Positions 1 through 13,100 of a stretch of DNA of 64,000 nt are shown here, in pieces. Location of the stretch: NCBI RefSeq assembly GCF_041260155.1, contig NC_091935.1, positions 6,935,501 through 6,999,500 of the forward strand, given 5' to 3'. Positions within the stretch are counted from its first letter, which is position 1; every line of letters begins with the position of its first letter. Under the pieces are notes generated by a model. That model worked only from the letters and a program-made list of their open reading frames with translations. It was not told where the DNA came from and ran no database searches. Position numbers and translations under genes: made by a program. This DNA comes from Ptychodera flava (taxonomy: Eukaryota; Hemichordata; Enteropneusta; Ptychoderidae).

Positions 1-482
1 GTGGTTTGTTTGCTGTTTGATGCAAATATTTAAAAGAACAACTGCACAGTAGCTGCTACTTTTGATAACATGTTGATAACTTTTTGTTCCAGAAGACAGG
101 TACATACTGTTCTTCTTCTGGCTAAAGGAAGTTTAAACGCAAAGTATAAGCCCGGCAAACTCAAAACATTGCTTTACGCTATGTAATGTTTTTGTTGACG
201 AATACATGCTTATCTGGACTAAAATTCAGTTGTCGACAATGACACTGTACATGACACATGCTGTGTAGACAAGTTTGAATAGTGGGTATAGCAACTTGAT
301 AAACGATTTTGCAAATTTTACGGAAAGTACATCCAAAACTTACAGCAAAATGGAACTTTAAAGAAAACATTGCCATAATTAATTTACCAAATTTCAAAAT
401 GTAAACTGTTGATCTGTTATGAACTGAAATATTTCTCTAATCACAATCTGGTTGTTTGCTATCTTCACATGCATATTACTAG

Positions 483-2166
483 GTTTCAAATCGACCAAAG
501 ATTTTCCTTGTGGACACACCCGGCATAATGACACCATACATTCCTGGAGTGGATGATGGAATGAAGCTAGCACTTTGTGGTATGTCAGTTTATGATGGAT
601 GGTTGTTTTATAATGGAATGTGACAAATTTTGGTGTTTTGCTATTGCTCAAAACATTTAATGCTGTTATAGTGTTTAGTAACTTCCTGTGGTCTTAATGT
701 ACATAACCACTTGACTATCACCACAATGCATTGAAATTGCTGGATCCCACCAGAATTTTCTGGCATTCAAGAAATATAGTAAAATATCATACCACTGGCA
801 ATTTCCTGCATTCAAAGTTGTCATTGGGTTTCAGTATTTACAGCGTTTTTCCATTGAAGTCACAACAATGACATATCATGTCTGTTTGATGTTTGATCAT
901 AAATCTTACAATCTCTAATGGTAAGATCATGAATATTATGTCTCTTCAATTGTTTTATCGACCAATATCCAAGACCGGCAACAGTTCAACGTCATCCTAA
1001 ACATCAGTGCTTTGAGGTTTAAGGTACAATGAAGAGGTTGCAAAAAATTGTACTCAAACGACCTTGTGACCACAGACAATCAAACCCTGCTAAAAACAAG
1101 TTGGCTGGTTTTTTTTTCTCAAATCCCAGGTACCCTTCAAGATCACAAAGTTGGACAAGAAATCATTGCGGATTACCTTCTATTCTGGTTGAACAAAAAT
1201 TCCAGATTTGAGTGAGTAATTATATCTCGGTAAATTTAAACAATTACAACTTGGAAAAACAAACATCATCATCCTTTAGGCTCATACATGAACCTACACT
1301 TGTGTGTATTACCATAGGTTCAGAGTTCAGGTCACAAAACTAATCATTGCATGATCATGCAAACAGCAGTCATTCAAAATGTGCTATTATATAAGCATAT
1401 TGAACTGTTACCCTTATACACAATGCATAATGATTAACTGAGAATCCTCAAGAATGTTGTATTTACCGAAATATAATGAAATTAAATGAGGCCCTGCTTG
1501 AGTTTGCAGTGTTTTTCTTCAGCAATGGAAATTGACCCCATGACCTTTCAGGAACTATAGATTCTTGTACTAAAAAGTACACTTTGAAATGGCAATAATC
1601 AGTGTAGAATTTGATTTCAATAAAGTTAAGGTTTGATTGCCATCTCATGTATTACATTATCTTATTTGCTCAGTATGGTGAATGTTTTTAATTTCATTAT
1701 ACATGGATGGTTTATGTTCCAGGTATGTGGACGTCTTTGGCCTTGATCAACCATCAGATGATATTATCTTTGTTCTGACACACTTGGCAAAGACTTTGGG
1801 AAAGATGCAGAGAGTCAGGGCCCTTGATGGTAGGTGTTGAACATCTTATTTTACCCACAGAACAACAAGAGATTTCATGAAAGTTGTGTTTTTTGTGGTG
1901 GTATATAGTTGTAAACTTATGTCAGTTTGATGTCTCTTTTGTTGATTTCTATAACACAAGAAGTACTGATACTGATTTTATCCCCAATTTTTCAACTACC
2001 CACCGCTCAAAAAAGTGTAAAATCTTGTCATTTCAGTTTTTGCCCATTCTATTTTCCTTTTTCAGGTACGAGAACAATACAGCCAAACCATGATGCCGCA
2101 GCTTCACACATGTTGCGATGTTTCAGAACGGGACAGCTGGGAAAATTTGTTCTGGATTTGCAGTGA
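483..2166 (+). CDS. MTG1: MTG1, mitochondrial ribosome-associated GTPase 1 (C-terminal part; 5' end outside window)
   Basis: Four coding exons are readable: 483-579, 1130-1211, 1723-1829 and 2066-2166 (TGA). All have AG acceptors and GT donors, and the codon phases agree (phase 1 at 579/1130, GA|G at 1211/1723, G|GT at 1829/2066). The first exon carries the G3 motif DTPG in VFL-like context ([12 protein letters not shown]) followed by GMKLALC. The next gives [18 protein letters not shown], then [14 protein letters not shown], and the last ends [13 protein letters not shown]. This is the C-terminal third of the YlqF/RbgA-like circularly permuted GTPase family member MTG1, which in other animals helps mitochondrial large-subunit assembly at the inner membrane. 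The G4, G5 and G1 (P-loop) exons should lie upstream of position 1; I did not find them in 1-482. The gene converges on RCHY1. Identification is by recalled homology. Confidence 0.9.
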
Positions 2167-2192
2167 ATTTTACCATTACAATCCTGTAGAAT

Positions 2193-2198
2193 AATAAA
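2193..2198 (+). promoter_or_regulatory. Possible MTG1 polyadenylation signal
   Basis: AATAAA lies 27 bases after the MTG1 stop codon. It would give a very short 3' UTR, so a later signal may be the one used. Confidence 0.35.
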
Positions 2199-3004
2199 AA
2201 GAATGCTGTCCAGGTTGCACTTTCCAATGACCAAAGACAGGCAAAGTTGGAGAAGTGAGTTGATACCAGAGATAAATGAACTCAGCTCTATCTTAGCAAG
2301 GCTGCAAAGATTTTTGCAAGATTTGTTGACATGCCGTGAACAGATGTTTTTAATCTTTTGTATTTAATCTGAGATGGCAAGAGGAATCAAGACTACGTTC
2401 TGTGTTGAGGAATTCGGCCTGGTATAAAATGGAGAGAAGCTGTGTCTGTCGGACGGATTGTGTGTCACAAATGTTAGACCACATCAGTGAAACCAATCTG
2501 AGGAATTGATAAACTGAATCACTGAGACACTCCCTGGTACTTCTGATTAGGTGTGCTGTTTTTTAATTTGTTTTAAGATGTCCATGGTTTCCATGGTCAG
2601 TGATGGACATCATACATACATGTAGGAAGTAGTGGAAGAAATACCAGGGAAGGACTGTAAATGTTAAGAGAGTTGAGATGTTCATAAAATGTTTGACATT
2701 GTAATACATGCAGTAATACCTAAACTTATTCAACATCAGTATTCAGGCAAGGGTGTCTGGTGCAATTTACAGATCTTTGCAGTTTATTTGTACAAGTATG
2801 CCAAACTCTGCAACTTGTGGTATACAGGGGTCAATACGAAATTATTTGCAAATAACACAAATATGCTTGACTCTGGTCAACCTGGAGCTGTAAGGTATAA
2901 GAAAGTACCATTTTTTTACACAAGCACAGTGGACACCTACCACCTTAATCGGTACAAAGCTGAGAATTGGGTATATACAAAGATCAAATGGAAAAACAAA
3001 CTGG
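2199..3004. other. Intergenic DNA after MTG1
   Basis: No coding exon or repeat with clear ends is seen. A short inverted repeat (GATGTCCAT ... ATGGACATC) lies near 2577-2611. Some of this may be MTG1 3' UTR. Confidence 0.4.
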
Positions 3005-3012
3005 TGCATTCC

Positions 3013-3484
3013 TAGTCTGGTTCCCTGCCCCCTTTCTACCGCTGGCTGCGCTACACTCACGAAAAGGGTCAGGTATGCGGCAGCCATTTTGCCCAGATTT
3101 TGGGCAAAATGGCGGATGCGCGTGGCGCGTGATGTCAGGCTGGAATGTTCGAAATGACTGCGCCCTTGACAGTAACTCAGCAACAAAGTAGGAGTGGCAG
3201 TTACATGAACATTACACAAGTCCTCAAAAATCAATCTGTTTCATTATGCAAAACGTCGGACGAGCTGATATATTTGTGAAAGAACGTACTTCATCCGAAT
3301 GACAGAATCGAGTTAGTTTTTTGTTTGTTTATGAAATTGAAACACACTGCAGCGGACGCAGCAGACGCAGGTGCTCCCCTTAGCAGCCAATCGACATGTT
3401 CCATAGTGTCGTCCAATCAGTGCCGTGAATTGAATGGCGCATACCTGACCCTTTTCGTAGAAAGGGGGCAGGGAACCAGACTAC
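3013..3484. mobile_element. hAT-like MITE with 8-bp target duplication
   Basis: The left end begins TAGTCTGGTTCCCTG and its reverse complement ends the element near 3483; about 27 bp match perfectly and a further related block (GGGTCAGGTATG) lies inside both ends. TGCATTCC occurs directly before (3005-3012) and after (3485-3492), an 8-bp direct repeat as hAT elements make. The right end carries one extra base before the duplication. There is no transposase, so it is non-autonomous. The open frames here are only readings through the inverted repeats. Confidence 0.75.
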
Positions 3485-4275
3485 TGCATTCCCTCTCTTG
3501 TAATGGAGAGCGCCCTCAGGCGACAAATATGGTAGCCTTGGTAAACTGTTCACTTTGCTGAGAAATCTTCAGCGTTCAGACAGAAAATTTGTATTGTTGC
3601 TGACACGGTCATCGACTTGACTCACAATTTGAAATAAAACTTTCTAAATAAACTGGCGATTGGTTTCTTATTTTTATTATGGCCAAGGAAGAAACCTGAC
3701 AAGAGGTTTATCACTTTATAATACAACTTTACTGCTTTCTTAAAATCCCTAGGCTCTAGGTTTCATTTTCATCAGTGTTGCTTCATTTGCCAAGCTGCTG
3801 GTATGACGCCCCAAAGTTATGACCCAACTGCAGCAGATCTGTAACAGCTCATTATCAAAATCATAGATAAACAGAATGCATTCTCCCAGAAATTCTGAAG
3901 AGCTTTCATATGTCTATGAGTGAAGTGAGAAATTTGTTTGAGTGAAGAAGCTTACTGTGGGGTTGTAAAGAGGGACAAGAATAAGCCATAACTGCAACTT
4001 TTATTCATTTATTAATGCATAAAAGGTTTTCACAATGGTCTATAAATAACGTATCTTCTCAAATCTTCCATTGCTCTGTTGCCATGGGAACCTCTCCTAT
4101 CCACTTGAAATACAAACAGGCAAAATTTAATTATTATCACAAATTGTGTAAGTTGAAATGATCATGTGAAACTTTTAAGGATATATGGTTTCTTCAAATT
4201 CTGTACCAGTTGTTCTGCAAGAATCTGTTATCATGTTCAAAAGCACTGACTGTCATGTCTGTAGCTGTGTAAATT

Positions 4276-5700
4276 CTCTCTTTTTATTAGTCCCCACGGA
4301 CACCGTCCGGGGGGACTTATAGGTTTGGTCATGTCCGTGCGTGTGTGCGTCCGTGCGTGCGTGCGTGTGTGCGTCCGTGCGTGCGTCCGTCCGTTCACGC
4401 AGATATCTCAGAGATGCAAGAAGCGATTTCATTCAAACTTGGTACAAGGATTACTTCATATGTCATACAGATGCACGTCGATTTGTTTTGTGATACGATC
4501 CAATATGGCTGCCAGGCGGCCATTTTATTACGATTTTTTCATGTACAGAGCCATAACTCAGACATGTTTCAACCGATTTTATTCAAAGTTGGTACAAGGA
4601 CATTGACCAATGTCATAGATATGCACGTCATTTTGTTTTGTGATATGATCCAATATGGCCGCCAGGCGGCCATTTTATTACGATTTTTTCATGTACAGAG
4701 CCATAACTCAGACATGTTTCAACCGATTTTATTCAAAGTTGGTACAAGGACATTGACCAATGTCATAGATATGCACATCAATTTGTTTTGTGATACAATC
4801 CAATATGGCCGCCAGGCGGCCATTTTATTACGATTTTTTCATGTACAGAGCCATAACTCAGACATGTTTCAACTGATTTTATCAAACGTTGGTACAAGGA
4901 CATTGACCAATGTCATAGATATGCATGTTGATTTGTTTTGTGATACGATCCAATATGGCCGCCAGGCGGCCATTTTATTACAATATTTTCATATACAGTG
5001 CCATAACTCAGACATGTTTTAACCGATTTTATTCAAAGTTGGTACAAGGACATTGACCAATGTCATAGATATGCATGTCAATTTGTTTTGTGATACAATC
5101 CAATATGGCTGCTGTGTGGCCATTTTATTACGATTTTTTCATATGCAGAGGCATAACTCAGGCATATCTCAACCGATTTTATTCAAAGTTGGTACAAGGA
5201 CATTGACCTATGTCTTACATATGTACGTCAATTTGTTATGTGATACGATCCAATATGGCCGCTAGGCAGCCATTTTATTACGATTTTTCATGTACAGAGC
5301 AATAACTCAGACATGTTTCAACGGATTTTATTCAAAGTTGGTACAAGGACATTGACTAATGTCATACATACATGTATGCATGTCAATTTGTTATGTGATA
5401 CGATCCAATATGGCTGCCTTGCGGCCATTTTATTACGATTTTTTCCTGTCGAGGGCCATAATACTCTAAGGCATATCTTAACCGATTTTATTCAAAGTTG
5501 GTACAAGGACATTAACCTATGTCATACATATGTATGTCAATTTGTTTCTTGATATGATCCAATATGGCTGCATGGCAGCCATTTGTTACAATTTTTTCGT
5601 GTCCTTAGCCAAAACTTGGGCATGTATCAATTAATGAAGAGGACTCTATCCTCTTAGGACATGTAATCAAAGTACCCATTAACAAGTGGGACTGTGTCAT
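4276..5700. repeat. Dispersed element with eight or so 150-bp tandem units (family A, copy 1)
   Basis: It begins AGTCCCCACGGACACCGTCC, runs through a GTGCGTCC-rich stretch, then repeats a 150-bp unit: CAATATGGC...GGCGGCCATTTTATTA recurs at about 4501, 4651, 4801, 4951, 5101 and 5251, then less regularly to 5600. The 3' end reads GAAGAGGACT ... GATGACTTGT. The same beginning and end recur at 45343-47372, so this is a dispersed family and not a local satellite. Because 150 is a multiple of three, long frames stay open through the array; they are not genes. Confidence 0.85.
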
Positions 5701-7117
5701 CAAGGATGACTTGTAAACTGTGTTTTGTATCTTACTATGTGTGTAGCCAAAATTGATCTGAAAAACGTGGAAAACATGGTAAATCTAGAGTGGATGAAAT
5801 GGAAGATACAGGTTAACACAGTGCTTGGTCCTAAAATCCAAGGTAGCACTACACGTCAATGATGAATTGAATTGATGAATTTGGACTGACTGAGATCAAT
5901 TTTATTTGTTTTGTACAACATCCAGAGTGGTAGCAATAGCACTGATTGCCATGGTAGGTTTCTCATCAAATACAGCATTTAAACATGGATGACATCAACC
6001 AATGATGACAGAAAGTCACACAATACTTTGTTATGCAACTGTCTTTGATGTGCTGGCATTTGATTAGAAAACAACTTGTGATTTGTATAATTTCCATCAT
6101 AACAGCAAATATTTATATTTTAGCATATTACAGGTGGATATTGATTGCACTGTGACATCTTTTTTGAATCGATACTATTTTCTCTGTTCAAATTGATGAT
6201 ATAATGCAAGCCATCGTCAGTGACATTAAGTTTGATGGGTCCCATACATTTCACTCACATAACCATCAGACTTTTGTATATCCTCACTCTTTTCAGTGAG
6301 ATGGGTGAAATTTAAGTACAAAAAATGGAGGTGGTGGATGGGAGCGGTGAAAGGGTTCAACTACTACAATCGCTCACAAGGCACTAAATATGTATTGCCA
6401 ATCTAGTGATCCCGCCAATGCTCATCTCTCATACACAACTTTTGACTACAATGCATGACAAGTACTTTATTCTGCAATGTACAAAACCTTTTGAAACACA
6501 GACTGCAAATTCACATTTACAATATATTGGTGAAATTCCAATAAAATGCCAGATAAAGTCATCCCTCAATGATGAGATCCTGTTTATGAACATCAAAATC
6601 ATCACTGAAATTGCCCTTCATGTTAATTAAATTATTAAAATCTCAAGGAGTGGAGGTAGATGCAACAAATACATGTAACATTTCTTTGTTATGGAGAATT
6701 TTGTATTCATCTCAAAAATTTACAGGTAGAGAAACCGTGTTCTTAGAATGGAAAACAGTAGATGGGTTAGATGTGTCTTTGATAACTTAACTTTAATGCC
6801 CACACTGAAGGATGTCTATCAGTAATTATTTCTTCAGTTTCAGGAGACAAACCTTAAAAACTTATTTGAAAAACAAGTCAATGCAGCAACAAGTGAGAAA
6901 CAGTTTAAAACTGTTCAGATTTCAGAAAGAATTGTATTCATATTCTTAATACAACTGGCAACACATGAGAAACAGACTGTGGTGAGATTTCAGATAAAAT
7001 TGTTTTCATATTTTTAACACAAACAGGTAGTGACCATTTCTATGATGCACATGTACATTAATTCACAAAAAGTCCTCCGGTACAGAATTGTGTCTTTGAC
7101 TTAAGCTGACTTTTCTG
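5701..7117. other. Intergenic DNA between the convergent MTG1 and RCHY1
   Basis: AT-rich, with no convincing coding frame and no repeat ends. It should include the RCHY1 3' UTR at its right side. Confidence 0.4.
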
Positions 7118-10100
7118 TCACTTTGTTTCACCATCCGGGTCACTCTCTCCGGCAGTTTGCCAGCTATCAGAATCTTCAGAAGTCACTTCGTCGCACACTC
7201 CTTGAACAGTTTCTGAAGTGCCGCCATCTTGATTGGGAGAGCTGCCGTCTTGATCAAGTTGCATGTTATCATCACCAACACTACTGCTTTCCTGTCTGCC
7301 AGCTGATGAATCATCGCTTTCTGCCACCAAGTTTTCCTCATTTTCTTCCGCATCTTCAGCATTTCCACCATCTTCTAAATATACAGCAATTTGAAAATGG
7401 TATTACCGGAAGCTGAATTAACTTTGGCATTAATGAGCACCCACAAGTACCTAAGCATAATGTGAATTCACATCCTCATCCTCATTGTCATTCAACTATT
7501 AATGCTGTCTATTGAAAAATTGGAGAATGCATTCACTGAACTTCGTTCAATGTTATGATCTTCCATTCTGTTTGTGGTGAGCGTAGGAGCATGGCTTGAA
7601 CCAACAGAATCTTTAATTCATGAGTGAAAATGAGTAAATTTTTACAAATAAATATAGTTGGATATAAACGGATGTGACAGAATTGTTGATAGGAGCAAAT
7701 GCTTCTACTTCTTCATCACATTACCTTCACGATCCATTAAATAATGGTGAATGTATCATTTTTTATTCTTTCTTTCCCTGTATGTGAAAACTATCTCACT
7801 ATTTTCTCAAAATCTCTCTCACTCTTACCTTGAGGCGTTACAACTTCGTCCAGGGTTTCTTCGTTCTCGGCAGTTCTACAGGTGTTGTATGAACCACAGT
7901 GTTGGCACTTTAGACCTATCACATGAAATAACACTTTGCATTCCTTGTGACAATCCCGACACAGTATCTGCAATGAGAAACAAAATTGGAGACGCATGTT
8001 TTGTTTACATGAAGTATTTTAAAAAGAGTGGTTTGGAGGAAAATAGGAGAGATTTTCAAGCAACCAACAAACATACTCACTGTTCTCTCTCATGATTACG
8101 GTTGAAATACTCAAGTGCATTGGTAATGTATTGTGAATACCCATGGACTCTAAATATACTCAACCATCTATGTACAGTAAGTGAAATTTAAGACCTACCC
8201 TTTCACAAATGTGAAACCTACTCTTTCTCTCATGATTACGGTTGAAATTAGTGAATGAATTGGTAATTTATTGTAAATACCTCCAGTCTCTCTAATTTCA
8301 ACCATCAATGTACAGTAAGCGAAATTTCAGACCTATCCTCTGGAATCCTATTTGACTCAGTAGAATTTGTAGAAGTCTCTTCTGTGACCTTGACACCAAG
8401 GAAATTGATAAATTCAAGTTCAGAATACCTAAAGATTTCATTGGCACTAAAGTGATTACGGATAAAATCACCTTGGACTTCAGCAAGACAGTTCAGTCTG
8501 CAAGTTCATCAAAAATATATAGCACTTACGATAAAATTCTGAATTGTAATGGTAACTTGGGAAGGAGATTAAGTTTTCAAGATGATGTCATACCTGGACT
8601 CTGTAATTTGCATATTCCTCCGGCATTTGTGTATTTCTCACTTCCTGGTCTAACATCCGCCATACATTTCTCATACTCAGCATTGACTGATTACACAGCG
8701 GGCATGTGTAACCCCTGAATGAAAACATACAAAAACATTTTTTTTTAAATTGTGTGAATAAAAATACATGTAAGTCAGACATCTAAACAGAAACTGACTA
8801 AACTATTAAGCCGTTTTTAAACCTGGTACTTAGCCACATATAGCTGAATAAGTGGTGGCTCAAGAACTTTTTTTCATGGAACACAAATCAACAATAATTT
8901 TGTTTGCAAAATACAGATACATAAAGTCTGCTAAACTTTCTGAAAGGAATATTAGGTACTTGTACTCTTTAGTGAATAGTATGAGGGAGTCAACTTTCTT
9001 GCCTTTGGGGACAATACCATAGCTATCACCCTACATACCTGACTATCCAGCCAGCTACCTTCTTTACAACATACCGGGTACTTCTTTTCATAGATTAGTA
9101 TTTGCTTTGTTGAAAATTATAGTTTGTTGTGTTACAGATCTTGCCTTTTACGGAGTGCAATCTTTTGTTACTTGGGAAATTTAGTAATTGCAAACATACA
9201 CAGATTTGTCTTTTGAAATCATTATTTCATGACAGGGCATGTACATACTCACCCAGTTTTGATGTAATCCTCGAAACATGTCCTGTCATATGGAGAAGCA
9301 TAGAGAAGAAAGAATTACATTATAAAAGTTCAAAAGTGAAATGTCATGAAAAGTTTGACATACGTTATTGATGAATGGCTAGATGATTACACAGAGGCAA
9401 AATACTATTTGTAGTAGTGAGGGATGAGTCTTGAAGTACATGTACTTCCATTAATTGGCAATAATGCTGTCCCTGCTGGATCACTCACAACAGATTCAAA
9501 GACTCATCTTTGCTTGATTCTCTGCTCTGAGTCTATGAGCTTAGGTGAATACATACAGTGTATCTAGGTAATCATTTTGAATGTGATAAGATAGAGATTA
9601 CATAGCAATCTTGGTTGTAGCAATGGCAAGATTTCACAATTTTACTGGTAAAGATGTGCAAAATTGGCAAAAAAATCAAGGTTCTTAGAAGATCATTTAC
9701 CGGTATATTAAAATAAAATATTCATCAGTAGAATTGAAGTGTGTGGTTTATTAGACTGCCATGGAAATTGATATGGCTGAATAACAATTCTTTGACAGGA
9801 ATGTGAACTATTTATCCAAAGGTAAATCCTCAGCTTTTTGCAGTCACTCGCAAGAAAAACGCACATACTTTATGTTCAAGTTGTTTGTAGCCTCGCCAAC
9901 CTGTATATTTGTCTGCTGTACTTCCAACCACGGCCCAGCAGCATCACTGGCACATTCAACTCGAATAGAGTACATTTCACATTCAGAAAAACCTGGATGG
10001 TGTTCCTCCAAAATTTCTTCGAATATTCGGTTCTGTTTAACAGAAGACAAAATCGACCTTTCTTCGCCATGATCGCATTTGCAAAACAAAATTGAGTACA

Positions 10101-13100
10101 CGTTATGTCCATCGCGAGTCACCATTTTGTTTGAGACGAGGCCTGCTTTAAGTAGGGATACCAGGCCCTTTTTTTGTTCTTGGTTAAACTTACTTGAATT
10201 GTATGTTTTCTTGAAGATCTTGTCTCAGGATTCAAAAAACTGTTTGAATGATAGTTCTATCTTGTCTACTTCCTGGGTTATGATTTTTTTAGAATTAAAA
10301 TATGCTCGATTTTTTTTGACAAATGGTCAAAAAATTTCAACATATGGCTAAGAGTCATTTTGTGGGTATCCCTATGAAAAAATATATTGTTGTATAATAA
10401 CATTAATTCTCCAACTAATCTGCTTTAAAATACTTTTTGTGCAATATATTGTAAGAGTACGGTATAAGGAGCTTTTGTTTTCTTTACAGAGTTGAAAATT
10501 GGACGGCACCGTGTATACTACCAGTCAAAATGCTATTTTTCGCCATTTTCAAACTACTGTAACTTTCAGAGTTTTTAAGCCAGCTCTGTCAAATTTTGGA
10601 CAGTTAAACTTGAGTAGTAATAACAAAAAAGAATAAATATATTTTAGATCTGTAAATTTTTTTAATGTTACATTTGAGAAATTCTGATATTCAAAAAACG
10701 AAAAATCATAGGAATATGAATAAAATAAGTCATTGTTCAACTGATCAACTCACAGTACAGAATAATCCCCCTGGAGCTGTCCTTTTTTACACAAGAATAT
10801 TACTCCCCCCTAAAAAGCTGTCATCTTGTTGTACTCAATTTTCCTTTTGCATTGAAATCTAGAGTCAGGGTTATGATTTTGTCCTTTCCTTTGCTTAGAT
10901 TTTTCATTCTCTCTTCATTTGCCCGTCTTTCAACTTGTCTTGTTTATCAATTCCCAATTCCTGCACTACCCTATGTCTGTCATTTTCCCCAGTTTACGTT
11001 AATGCTGTTTAAAAATAAAGGTTGTTTACATACATTTATAATAATAACCATGGCATGCTGACTTTATTCCCATGCATCATTGAAAGAGTATTCATTTCTG
11101 TTGTCAAATATCATTTTGTAAAGTTTGTGTAACATCAACAGATGAAAAATGAACACAGTTTAATGTTCGCAAAACTACCAGGGTTAACGTTTGAAAACAG
11201 CTGATTGTAGCGTTGGCAGTTAGGGGCTGTTCAACGAAGTACGTACGTACGGCAAAATTCACGGTAAAATTCCGAACGCATAGATTTTGAAACTACTCAG
11301 AACTGACCTTAACACACAGTTTTTGGTGTACGGGTTTATAATTAATGATAGAATGACTATAAAAAGTAAAATTGACCAGAATTTTGCTCGATTCACTATC
11401 ACAAAACACTTCCGGGTTTTCACTTGGCCTGCATAATATGGCCGCACTGTGCATGGCGCGGTTCGGAAATGACAACAAGAATGTAAATGAAAGATTACAT
11501 CAAAAAACGGCCATGAAAATGCTTCAAACTTTCCACAAATTTAATATAACAGTTGCTGTTTTGTATACTAACTCCGATCACTGAAAATTGTCCCTGCATT
11601 TTAGCGAAAACCTACCTACAAAACGCCCTTTAGGCACTGAACAACATACTGTAACAAGCCACTCCATTCTAACATAGGAAGTAGTGGCCTGAGAAATGTG
11701 CGTGCCGTAGTACGGCACGCTGTATGGCAAAAAATAATGCTTGATTTTGAGCGCTAAAATGACACGATATTTTTTTCTTTATTTCAAAAAAAATCCCATG
11801 GTAGAACGAGCAGTTGATTGGAATTTTTTTTATCGAAAATTCTAATACTTTTTGAGATACAGCAGTTTGAAAACCGGAAACCGTTCAGTGTGCTCATGTC
11901 GCAAGTTTTCATGAGCGTCTGGCATCACTTAATGACGTATTAGTTCTCGCGTGATTCGCGCGATTTGTCATAGTTCTCGTGTGATTTCGTGCGTTTCACG
12001 TTTTTCATATCTTTATTTTTACTTCCGGGTTTACGAGGCTCTAAAAAGTCTAGGGTCGGGGGGTTAAAATTGGGGTAGGTCAGGTAATCGGAACAGCACA
12101 TATTTTTTTGTTTGGCCTTATGGGGCGTGTCATGCTTTACTAGGTTCTGACCAATTTGACATCATGGGAACACATGAATGTGGGTGGCAAAGCGTTAACT
12201 TACGAATGTATAAGGTGGCCACACGGTGGAACATGCGCAGCTACTCTTGCAGTGTGTAGATCCTGCAGAAATGTTAGATTTGATAATTACTGTTCTCCAG
12301 AATTATCAAGCCATGATTCAACAGCGTTAGTGAGTTTGAAGTTAAACTGTCCATTACAACTGACTGGTACATGCAGAATTGCAGGACATAATCAAATCTA
12401 CACATGGTGCAAGTTTTAACAGTCATGGAATCACCTGCTCCTAATTTTGATATTCAAATAATTCTTGCCTTTTCCTAAGCTTCAGAAGCACTGGCTTATT
12501 ATTACGAATGAATATATATATTGCTAATTGCTTAAAAATTATTGAACTTCGGGAAGATCACAATGCTGTGTGTCATCATACATTTTTGGTCTTAATTCTT
12601 CATGATGTGGGTAAGATGAAGAACACATAAACATGACCTGATTTGAAGATGAGATTCTATACTGCCTAAACCCATTCACCACTATGTTCTTCAGTAGGGT
12701 CAAATTTTGCAACAAAAACAATTTTGTTGCACCAAAGTTTGGTAGTTAAAGTTTAACCTGTTCATCCCCAATTTATGATAAACCAGTCCCTAATCAGCAT
12801 TGATAGCTATGGGTTTGGGCCAAACCATGGTGGTGAAAGGGTTAAATAAAGCCCAGCTGTTAACATCTGTACAGGTAATTTCTTTAATGACAGTTGAACA
12901 TGATAAGTTCATGGCTAGATATAAATGAGTACGTCATGATAAATTTATTATGGCACATACTTCCCAGTCAGTGCTCACAAATATTTTGAAGCCCTTGTTT
13001 TGATTCCAACTCAGAGGCACTCATTATCAATGACAATTTTCACAAAAATATTGAACTTTTTACAGAAAAATTCCTCAAATGCATGAACATGAACACTTCA

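Noticed and set aside
2842-3234. A 130-codon - strand frame
   Set aside because: It crosses the left end of the hAT-like MITE and has no coding-like composition outside it.
4345-5022. A 225-codon open frame across the 150-bp tandem repeat
   Set aside because: The unit length is a multiple of three, so a frame without stops stays open by arithmetic; the repeat family is dispersed and non-coding.
12156-12419. A + strand frame with several Cys (CRSCRNVRF)
   Set aside because: It is the antisense shadow of the RCHY1 exon 12262-12204.
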